IMG/VR virus record: IMGVR_UViG_3300035701_000082
Coordinates: 1 to 42,374 of that record
Reading direction: 5' to 3' (one strand)
Length of the DNA stretch: 42,374 bases
Source of the DNA: a virus
How positions within the stretch are numbered: the stretch's first letter is position 1; every line of letters starts with the position of its first letter. The notes beneath the pieces are model-generated. The model was not told where the DNA came from. It did not search any database and was given only the letters and a program-made list of their open reading frames with translations. A program made the position numbers and the translations under genes. This document shows, one piece after another, positions 32,374-38,151 of this stretch.

Positions 32374-34037
32374 TTTGGACCTCCCTGCGTTATATCGAAC
32401 TCATCCTTCACCTTTGCGCCGAAGTTCACGGATCCGTCAATTATCCATATATTATTCTCGTTTATGACGTAGTTTATCCTGTAGTTCGTGCCCGTGTTCT
32501 TCAGGTCGGTGATCTTGACCGGGTTATACTTGTTGCTCGTGTTCTCTACGATGTAAATGCTGCCGTCCTTCCATACCAGGTTGAAGTAATGACCTTCGTT
32601 CCCCCAGAAACCGAGGGCGCCGAAGACGTCCTTAATCCCGGCCCGACGTGCAAGCGCTATTCTGAGACTCCCTGAATCTTCACAGTTATGAACTACTATA
32701 TCAGTTTCTGGAAGATATATGCCGTGATTCTCGGTTTCTATGTCATAGCATTCATCTTCGCCAGCTTCTTCAATTTTCCTCACAATTACTTGGTCAAAAC
32801 AACTACCTTTCTTCCTTACATTCAATTCCCATATAGGATTCTTTCCAAGACCGCCATGTTTATCTATAAGACGCATGTGAGTCGAAAATCCAAGCATTCT
32901 ATTGAGAATCCTATATTGAAGCGCCAATTTGCTGGAAATCGTTCTGAAAACCCTGCAATTTCTGTATGTCGAATCCGCATTTAATCCTTCTAACACGGCC
33001 TCTAATGCAGGTTTTCCATAATTCAATGTCAGAAGATGCTTGTTCTTCGCCCCCCTGCCATATTCCGATAATTCCTTTGCGAAAACTTTTGAATTTATGC
33101 TTATGTATTTTTCATGCCACCTAAAAGGAATAGCATATTTATTACAGAGCGATTTTACCCATTCTTTTTGTTTTTCCTTTGGATGACCATCCTTACCGGA
33201 TATTGCGAATCTGCTATCTTCGACCCATCCATCTGCCACATATAGCCCTCTTAATTTATGCAAATCCGGATCTCCGCCGATTATGCCCATCGGAATCGTA
33301 TCGGGTGTGAGCATTTTATCTCCGACTTTTAATTCAGACGCCCGTATCTCTTTTCCATCAGAAAGCAACAAACGGTGGTCTTTCGTGCATTTCAGATAAC
33401 ACCCATTGCTAAGTTTTATCTGTAAAATCGGCAGTATTCCCTTGCTGAATTTATTTGTTACATGAGTCCATTTACCGCCCATACCGGCGATTTCGTCACC
33501 GATTTTGATATCCGATATTTCTTTAAATTCATAATCACTCCCCAGAAGCATCGTATCGGCAGTCAAGCAGTCTCCTGCCCCGAGAGTGTAAGTCTCGACC
33601 GGAAGCTGCCATTCGTCCATGACTCCGTTGTATGCGAAGTTGTCGCTGACGTATCTTATGGACACGGTGAAAATGGCTTCGAGAGTCTTGAAATCAGGCA
33701 GCGTCTGGTAACTCGTCAGAAAGTCCCTGATGTCCATAGGCAGCGGGAAGAGTTTCTTATCCAGCACCCAACGCTTCGTATAGACGAACTTCGTCGTCTT
33801 GAAATTAGCATTGAGATAGTCTTCAAACGGACTCTTTTTAATCACGTTGTTCAGGCCGATTATCTCCTGGTTCTTGTTATCCACGATGTTTTTCAGAGAG
33901 CCGTTCTCATTCCGGCAGTCCTGCAGATCCTTGCTGAATGCGTCCAATGTCTCCACGGTCGTTTTATACTTGCCTGCGAGAAGCGCCTGCTCACTGAAAA
34001 CCTCCGGGAAAATTATCCTGGCTATCGTTTCTCTCAT
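32313..34037 (-). CDS. Transglutaminase-like cysteine protease, interrupted by an intein at the catalytic Cys
   Basis: 574 residues from ATG 34037 (ATGA overlap; GTG 34049 is an in-frame alternative). N-terminal 85 residues are helical, then the core begins (FTVSIRYVSDNFAYNG...WQLPVETYTLGAGD). An intein (33569-32685) follows, and the extein resumes CEDSGSLRIALARRAGIKDVF. The Cys is the nucleophile of the GDCED motif, His lies in NEGHYFNLVW and an acidic residue in IYIVENT, giving a transglutaminase-type triad. Spliced length is about 279 residues. Relatives include protein-modifying enzymes and the pseudomurein endoisopeptidases of methanogen viruses, so a lysin or a host-protein modifier are both possible. 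Confidence 0.8.
   Translation of the reverse strand: MRETIARIIFPEVFSEQALLAGKYKTTVETLDAFSKDLQDCRNENGSLKNIVDNKNQEIIGLNNVIKKSPFEDYLNANFKTTKFVYTKRWVLDKKLFPLPMDIRDFLTSYQTLPDFKTLEAIFTVSIRYVSDNFAYNGVMDEWQLPVETYTLGAGDCLTADTMLLGSDYEFKEISDIKIGDEIAGMGGKWTHVTNKFSKGILPILQIKLSNGCYLKCTKDHRLLLSDGKEIRASELKVGDKMLTPDTIPMGIIGGDPDLHKLRGLYVADGWVEDSRFAISGKDGHPKEKQKEWVKSLCNKYAIPFRWHEKYISINSKVFAKELSEYGRGAKNKHLLTLNYGKPALEAVLEGLNADSTYRNCRVFRTISSKLALQYRILNRMLGFSTHMRLIDKHGGLGKNPIWELNVRKKGSCFDQVIVRKIEEAGEDECYDIETENHGIYLPETDIVVHNCEDSGSLRIALARRAGIKDVFGALGFWGNEGHYFNLVWKDGSIYIVENTSNKYNPVKITDLKNTGTNYRINYVINENNIWIIDGSVNFGAKVKDEFDITQGGPKWRKKPQSTGSSRSKATRSR
32685..33569 (-). other. Intein in the transglutaminase-like protein
   Basis: 295 residues, starting CLTADTMLLGSDYEFKEISD (block A), with block B at CTKDHRLLL, block F at DECYDIETENHGIYL and ending DIVVHN before Cys +1. 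LAGLIDADG-type motifs LRGLYVADGW and LEGLNADST each keep an Asp, so the endonuclease may be active. The DNA is AT-rich relative to the exteins. After splicing, the +1 Cys becomes the catalytic Cys of the host protein. Confidence 0.92.
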
Positions 34038-34243
34038 AGTCCCACCCACTCGATTACTACAAACGGAATGCCGTTATTCTTGTCGGCGTCCATGTGGAAA
34101 TGTATCGCCCGGACAGATGAACTTACATCCTTTCCGCCGATCATCACTTTGCTGTTTATGGCGTTATCGCCAATTTCCACATAGATTTCCTTACCGTCAA
34201 ACATTCCTTTTTTGACGATTCCTTTTATGAATCTTCTGCCCAT
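34034..34243 (-). CDS. Small beta-rich protein
   Basis: 69 residues. FIKGIVKKGMFDGKEIYVEIGDNAINSKVMIGGKDVSSSVRAIHFHMD appears to be a compact beta-barrel. GGTGAGAAT precedes the ATG and its stop overlaps the next ATG (ATGA). No family is recognised. Confidence 0.55.
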   Translation of the reverse strand: MGRRFIKGIVKKGMFDGKEIYVEIGDNAINSKVMIGGKDVSSSVRAIHFHMDADKNNGIPFVVIEWVGL

Positions 34244-34252
34244 ATTCTCACC

Positions 34253-34390
34253 TTATCCTTTAAAACCGCTTCTGACGATGCCGAAGCACAATTCACAGTA
34301 AATGTCTCCCTTCTTGCCGTTTTCAGGCCAGGTCTTCTTGTCACGCACCAGCTTCTTCCCGCAGCGCTTACAACTGCTTCCTCGGAACAT
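34253..34390 (-). CDS. Zinc-ribbon microprotein
   Basis: 45 residues: CKRCGKKL, then CELCFG 24 residues later, a CX2C...CX2C ribbon. It starts inside the last codons of the ASCH-like gene and ends 10 nt before the next ATG. It is probably nucleic-acid or partner binding. Confidence 0.55.
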   Translation of the reverse strand: MFRGSSCKRCGKKLVRDKKTWPENGKKGDIYCELCFGIVRSGFKG

Positions 34391-35036
34391 TTTTCACCCA
34401 GTCGTATATGTAAAAAGGTTTTGGCTGATTTAAATCGTAATTTGACATGAAGTATTTGACGAAGCTGTCGAGATCCTTGAAGCCATCGACTATCGCCCTG
34501 GTTTCGCTTTCTTTGTAGGTGAAACCTGCCATAAGAGGAACGTCGTTGCCGATCCACATTTTCACTTTACTGACACCGGTTATGATTTTTGTGCCGAGTA
34601 TTTTCGGGAAAACTGGCACTATCATTTCAGGGATACCCATGACCTTTATTCCGTCTATGGTTGCGTCGCTTTTTTTTGGATAGCATCTTTCGCATGTCCC
34701 GAAGCCATTAATCAAAGTCTTTTCTTTCACAAGACTACCGCATAGTTTACAAAACCAACTCCCCTTCGGGCTTGTTCTGCTCTTCCATTCCAATCGGATT
34801 TCGTCGCCGACTTGGAAGCGTGGCTGTTTTTCGACATCTATGAAATGACATTTTTTATGCTGTCTTATTATTCCATCTTTGATTATGTCAACTCCTCCAT
34901 GGTCGCCTTTGGCACTGCAAATCTTCTTCCACGCCGGCCTTATGGTAGAACCTTTTATGTCGTTCAATAGCGCAGGCAATACCTGTTTTAGATAAATCTC
35001 GTCGTCTGGTCGACACGAAAATGACATCACTTTCAT
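34368..35036 (-). CDS. ASCH/PUA-like protein with inserted zinc finger
   Basis: 222 residues. MSFSCRPDDEIYLKQVLPALLNDIKGSTIRPAWKK and then PRFQVGDEIRLEWKS follow the ASCH pattern (strand-helix, T-I-R motif, RF-x-V-G-D loop), a PUA-like fold that binds RNA or nucleotides. A CX2C...CX2C finger (CKLCGSLV...CERCYPKK) interrupts the strand after residue 95. The C-terminal part (FTYKESETRAIVDGFKDLDSFVKYFM) matches the rest of that family. It overlaps the upstream SWIM gene by 4 nt. Confidence 0.62.
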   Translation of the reverse strand: MKVMSFSCRPDDEIYLKQVLPALLNDIKGSTIRPAWKKICSAKGDHGGVDIIKDGIIRQHKKCHFIDVEKQPRFQVGDEIRLEWKSRTSPKGSWFCKLCGSLVKEKTLINGFGTCERCYPKKSDATIDGIKVMGIPEMIVPVFPKILGTKIITGVSKVKMWIGNDVPLMAGFTYKESETRAIVDGFKDLDSFVKYFMSNYDLNQPKPFYIYDWVKNVPRKQL

Positions 35037-35392
35037 GGGTTCACCATCGGCTTAGATATATCCACACCCTCGGTAATTATGATTTCCTTTCCGCTCTCCT
35101 GGTCGAAGACAAGCATACCTTCAAAAGGCATCTTCTTTTTCTCCATGAGCATCTTCGCAGCGCAGATGTGCTGGCAGTTCTCGTCTGCGTAAATGCCCCA
35201 GTGTTTGCAGCCGCAACTCCATGAGAAGTTCCTTTTGTCGAACCTGACAGTCGTCGGACTCAGTTCCTCTTTCTTCGGCAGAATCAGAAACCGGATGCAG
35301 GACTCCAAATCGTGCGTGATGAAAATACGATTATCCTTGATAATTTTGAATGCCTTCGCCCGGACGGAAAGGCTGTATTCTTCGATTTTCAT
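35033..35392 (-). CDS. SWIM zinc-finger protein
   Basis: 119 residues. SWSCGCKHWGIYADENCQHICAAK has the CxC...CxH arrangement of a SWIM domain (residues about 59-79), a zinc finger seen in recombination and DNA/RNA-binding proteins. The flanking strand-helix parts (KAFKIIKDNRIFITHD) are short. ATGA-type overlaps couple it to both neighbours. Confidence 0.72.
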   Translation of the reverse strand: MKIEEYSLSVRAKAFKIIKDNRIFITHDLESCIRFLILPKKEELSPTTVRFDKRNFSWSCGCKHWGIYADENCQHICAAKMLMEKKKMPFEGMLVFDQESGKEIIITEGVDISKPMVNP

Positions 35393-35667
35393 TTTTTAAT
35401 CTCCCTTCGGCTTTTCATAACCGCTATCAATTCGCTCAATGTCAAGCAGTGCAAACATTTGGGCATGTCGCCTTTCTCCGGTCGCAGCGTTTTGCAGTAG
35501 CATAGTTTTTTCTTGACATCTTCAGAACGGAGAAACGCTTTTAAAATTGAAGTGACCACATCACGGCGTCCGGGTTCAAGGCTGAATAGAACTCCCGAGC
35601 CAGACCCGTATGCCGCATACAGATGGTCGACTTTCGCATCGATTTCCTCTGCTGTTAATTTTTTCAT
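35389..35667 (-). CDS. Small Cys-containing protein
   Basis: 92 residues; overlaps both neighbours by 4 nt. Helical N-terminal half; a Cys cluster CYCKTLRPEKGDMPKCLHC (about 56-74) could bind zinc. No family is recognised. Confidence 0.55.
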   Translation of the reverse strand: MKKLTAEEIDAKVDHLYAAYGSGSGVLFSLEPGRRDVVTSILKAFLRSEDVKKKLCYCKTLRPEKGDMPKCLHCLTLSELIAVMKSRREIKK

Positions 35668-36230
35668 TGCATATCCTTCCCAGATTTGAAAGAGGAAGGG
35701 TTGGAGGGGCCGGGAAGTGCCCCTCCAGTTTTTGCCAGGACGATCTCTGCGTTGAGTGCGTCCCTGGCGAGATTCCTCGCCTTCTCTATCTCAGAAGCGT
35801 CCATGTTCATCGGGTTCAGCGTGAGGTTGACTGATACTGTCCTTATCAGCGTCTTCTCGTAGTTGCCGCAGGGGACTTTGCCTACGAGAATCTCCTGCTG
35901 GAAGCCGATGTGAATCTTCGGAATCGTCAGTGCCTTGATTATCTCGTCGAAGTTGCTGCGCTGGAATCCCTTTCTGTTCAGCTTGATGTTCCTGTAAACT
36001 ATCACGCTGTCGTCGTCATTCTTGATGGTCTGCTCTTCATAGTCAAATTCGATTTCAGCGCCCTGCTTCCACTCAGGCGGAAGTGGCCCCAGGATCCCGA
36101 ACTTGTAAGCGAGATCCTTAAGCTTTATAAAAGTCTGGTCCGTGAGAACCCCACGAATTGGTTTCTGCTGAGTTTTGAGTTCCTCGATTACGCCTTTCGC
36201 CTTCTTCATCTCCGACTTTGTCTCTCCCAT
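35664..36230 (-). CDS. Hypothetical early protein
   Basis: 188 residues from ATG 36230, chosen because GGAGGGATATTTT lies in front; the upstream ATG at 36245 would include that site. Beta-rich centre (EIEFDYEEQTIKNDDDSVIVYRNIKLNRKGFQ, RTVSVNLTLNPMNM), helical C-terminus and a Pro/Ser-rich acidic end. The layout recalls single-stranded DNA-binding proteins, but I see no defining motif. Confidence 0.5.
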   Translation of the reverse strand: MGETKSEMKKAKGVIEELKTQQKPIRGVLTDQTFIKLKDLAYKFGILGPLPPEWKQGAEIEFDYEEQTIKNDDDSVIVYRNIKLNRKGFQRSNFDEIIKALTIPKIHIGFQQEILVGKVPCGNYEKTLIRTVSVNLTLNPMNMDASEIEKARNLARDALNAEIVLAKTGGALPGPSNPSSFKSGKDMQ

Positions 36231-36246
36231 AAAATATCCCTCCATT

Positions 36247-36930
36247 TTATACTTTCTTCAACTCCGCTTCCGAAGCCGTCTTCTTTTGGGGCTTCTTGAC
36301 AGTGCCAAGTATCACCGTTCCCTTGCGTATCACGGCGATTATTTCACAGGTTTCTTCCTTGTGGAATCCGGCGCATATCCTGAGGGCCGAAATGAATTTT
36401 GCCGCAATGTTTCCGAAAAAAGTTATTATGCCCTCTCCGGCCTTTATGCCCCATCCGGCCTTTATGCCCGTTCCGGCCTTTATGCCCCATCCGGCCTCTA
36501 TGCCCCATCCGGCCTCTATGCCCCATCCGGCCTTTATGCCCTCTCCGGCCTCTATGCCCTCTCCGGCCTCTATGCCCTCTCCGGCCTTTATGCCCCATCC
36601 GGCCTTTATGCCCCATCCGGCCTCTATGCCCCATCCGGCCTCTATGCCCCATCCGGCCTTTATGCCCTCTCCGGCCTCTATGCCCTCTCCGGCCTTTATG
36701 CCCCATCCGGCCTTTATGCCCCATCCGGCCTCTATGCCCCATCTGGCCTTTATGCCCGTTCCGGCCTCTGCGAAAATGTAGCCGGAAGCCTTGATAGACT
36801 TCTTGAACTTCACATAGAGCAGATCCGCTTCGAACTCGATATGGCCGTCGAAATCGACCGAATCCTCTTTATAAAAGTTGTCCTTGTCCAAGTCCTTCTT
36901 GGTGATTTTCAACGTTTTCTTTTCGCTCAT
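36247..36930 (-). CDS. Hexapeptide-repeat beta-solenoid protein
   Basis: 227 residues. Residues about 58-165 are 18 nearly perfect hexapeptides of the form G-I-K/E-A-G-W/E/T, flanked by non-repeat ends (KITKKDLDKDNFYKEDS; FISALRICAGFHKEETCEIIAVI). A six-residue period with Ile at a fixed place suggests a beta-helix or bactofilin-like solenoid. K/E and W/E choices follow a longer pattern of about seven units. The gene is first in its leftward operon, with GGGAGGGAATAAT as ribosome site and a TATA box at 36982-36975. Its role is unknown; a DNA-mimic or polymer-forming scaffold would fit. Confidence 0.65.
   Translation of the reverse strand: MSEKKTLKITKKDLDKDNFYKEDSVDFDGHIEFEADLLYVKFKKSIKASGYIFAEAGTGIKARWGIEAGWGIKAGWGIKAGEGIEAGEGIKAGWGIEAGWGIEAGWGIKAGWGIKAGEGIEAGEGIEAGEGIKAGWGIEAGWGIEAGWGIKAGTGIKAGWGIKAGEGIITFFGNIAAKFISALRICAGFHKEETCEIIAVIRKGTVILGTVKKPQKKTASEAELKKV
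36432..36772. repeat. 18-bp tandem repeat inside the solenoid gene
   Basis: About 18 copies of an 18-bp unit, plus-strand form GGCCTTTATGCCCCATCC with variants CTC/CTT and CCATCC/CTCTCC/CGTTCC. It is a coding repeat with silent and missense variation confined to three positions. Confidence 0.9.
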
Positions 36931-36974
36931 ATTATTCCCTCCCGAATGCCTTTAATTATATATTGGCCTACCAG

Positions 36975-36987
36975 TATATAAAGATTT
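36975..36987 (-). promoter_or_regulatory. Early-type promoter for the 36930-32140 operon
   Basis: Minus strand AAATC-TTTATATA (TATA at 36982-36975). It starts about 45 nt upstream of the ATG, giving a leader of about 20 nt with a strong ribosome site. It is divergent with the promoter at 37003. Confidence 0.72.
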
Positions 36988-36997
36988 CTGTTAGCTA

Positions 36998-37010
36998 AAA
37001 CCTTTATATT
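36998..37010 (+). promoter_or_regulatory. Early-type promoter for the TFB-like genes
   Basis: AAACC-TTTATATT (TATA 37003-37010), 23 nt before ATG 37034, so the message is probably leaderless. A second AT stretch ATTTAAATA lies next to the ATG. Confidence 0.7.
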
Positions 37011-37033
37011 CAAAAACAGCAATATTTAAATAA

Positions 37034-37303
37034 ATGTTCGTCATCCAGATCCAGTGCCCCAAATGCAGGAAAATAATCCGAACCATGCATCTTTACTTCA
37101 AACTGTGCCCCGGGTGCGGCCTTTTAATCAACGTCAACCTTCCCATGTCCAACCTCATGATCGGCAACTTCAAACTATTCAGAAGGAAGCTGAAAAGGAC
37201 TGGGTATGAAAAACATCTCTTGCTCGAAAGATATAAGGACCTGCTTGGAAATCTTGAAAGAGGACCTATTTCTTACGGACACGGACTTCCAAAAGGCCCT
37301 TAA
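37034..37303 (+). CDS. Zinc-ribbon protein, N-terminal part of a split TFB-like factor
   Basis: 89 residues. CPKCRKIIRTMHLYFKLCPGCG (about 8-29) is a zinc ribbon of the spacing seen at the N-terminus of TFB/TFIIB. The next part is basic (KLFRRKLKRTG). Its last 98 nt overlap the cyclin-repeat gene in another frame. The zinc ribbon of TFB recruits RNA polymerase, so this and the next protein may act as two halves of one factor, either as separate chains or joined by frameshifting. Confidence 0.5.
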   Translation: MFVIQIQCPKCRKIIRTMHLYFKLCPGCGLLINVNLPMSNLMIGNFKLFRRKLKRTGYEKHLLLERYKDLLGNLERGPISYGHGLPKGP

Positions 37304-37466
37304 ACTCGCAGACAAGGTGACCTTTCCAGGAAGACCGTCCGTGATAGCGGCCGGCATCTACTACTATCTCAATCCCAAGACTTACGATATGCTGATTTTA
37401 ACGGGGAACATAACGAAGCCGACTTTAATAAGAACAAGGGACGAAATAAAAAAAATAAAAGGGTGA
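37206..37466 (+). CDS. Single cyclin-repeat TFB-like protein
   Basis: 86 residues. KDIRTCLEILKEDLFLTDTDFQKALKLAD, then GRPSVIAAGIYYYL, then LTGNITKPTLIRTRDEIKKI, follow a TFB cyclin repeat: the G-R-x-S/P-x-x-I-A-A-x-x-I-Y signature and the HTH (G-x-T-x-x-T-I/L-R-x-R-x-x-E-I) that reads the BRE element. TFB normally has two repeats; this has one. It lies in its own rightward unit with the zinc-ribbon gene. It may redirect host RNA polymerase to the variant late promoters. Confidence 0.6.
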   Translation: MKNISCSKDIRTCLEILKEDLFLTDTDFQKALKLADKVTFPGRPSVIAAGIYYYLNPKTYDMLILTGNITKPTLIRTRDEIKKIKG

Positions 37467-37474
37467 GGTTGCCC

Positions 37475-37948
37475 TCACTCTGCCTGCGCCCTGAGTTTCT
37501 CATCGCCGCCGGCCGCATGTTCGTTTGTCGTGTGCATTATTGAGTCGCATATTTCACATGGTCTCGGATCCGTCGGGCTGGTCATAACATCTGGGTCGAT
37601 CCTCGGTGAAATTATCCATTCCGTCTTGGCGTTGTTCTCATGCGTTACCTCTATCTTGAGCGGATAATCCGTCTTTGTGTGCAGCTTCACGAACTGGATG
37701 TCCTCTGGGATGCTGTTGATTATCGGTCGGAGATAATCCATCGGGATCATCACGGTGTTTTCCCACTTGAGTTTTTCTATTGCTCCTGCGGGCATGTCGC
37801 CGCTCGTCTCGAAGCCGGATAATTTCCTGGCTGTTGCCGGATCCGTTGTCATTACCGCTGCGATGACGCATTTCTCGACCATCTTGACCGGCTCGGCCAA
37901 CGGTTTCTCTTCCTTCTTATCGAAGAAATCGAATATCGTCTGGTTCAT
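37475..37948 (-). CDS. PCNA C-terminus-like protein with PIP-like N-terminal motif
   Basis: 157 residues. Residues about 65-118 (VMIPMDYLRPIINSIPEDIQF, HTKTDYPLKIEVTH, WIISPRI) follow the last strands of archaeal PCNA: the D-Y-L helix, the T-D-x-P-L-x-I-E strand and the final A/S-P-R-I strand. The rest of the clamp is missing. The start NQTIFDFFDKK resembles a PCNA-interacting peptide (compare QATLFDFLKK of RFC). The end has CEICDSIMHTTNEH, a possible zinc site. It may cap, load or block the host clamp. Confidence 0.6.
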   Translation of the reverse strand: MNQTIFDFFDKKEEKPLAEPVKMVEKCVIAAVMTTDPATARKLSGFETSGDMPAGAIEKLKWENTVMIPMDYLRPIINSIPEDIQFVKLHTKTDYPLKIEVTHENNAKTEWIISPRIDPDVMTSPTDPRPCEICDSIMHTTNEHAAGGDEKLRAQAE

Positions 37949-38142
37949 GCTTCCATGCTCCCTATGGACATTAGCGCATCCCTTACAAGACAGTGTCCCG
38001 TCTTCCCTTCATGCTCTTCGACCCAGAGCATGCACTTGAGGCCGGCGCACTTTAAATGATGGTCGAAAGCCTCGCCAGTTTCTCCTCTCCCCGGTCCCGA
38101 CATTATCGGGCATACCTTTGTCTTTGCCTTTTCCGAATCCAT
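37945..38142 (-). CDS. Small Cys-rich protein
   Basis: 65 residues from ATG 38142 (GTG 38151 alternative). VCPIMSG...CAGLKCMLWVEEHEGKTGHCLV has four Cys and His in a pattern I associate with small metal- or Fe-S-binding proteins of archaea and phages. Its end overlaps the ATG of the PCNA-like gene by 4 nt. Confidence 0.6.
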   Translation of the reverse strand: MDSEKAKTKVCPIMSGPGRGETGEAFDHHLKCAGLKCMLWVEEHEGKTGHCLVRDALMSIGSMEA

Positions 38143-38151
38143 ATTAATCAC

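Noticed and set aside
36432-36772. Tandem repeats as a CRISPR array or minisatellite
   Set aside because: The 18-bp units are contiguous with no spacers and stay in frame as hexapeptides of a minus-strand protein.
36175-36981. Long open frames on both strands over the 36.4-36.8 kb repeats
   Set aside because: An 18-bp repeat without stops leaves several frames open at once. Only the minus-strand frame 36930-36247 has a promoter, ribosome site and non-repeat folded ends.
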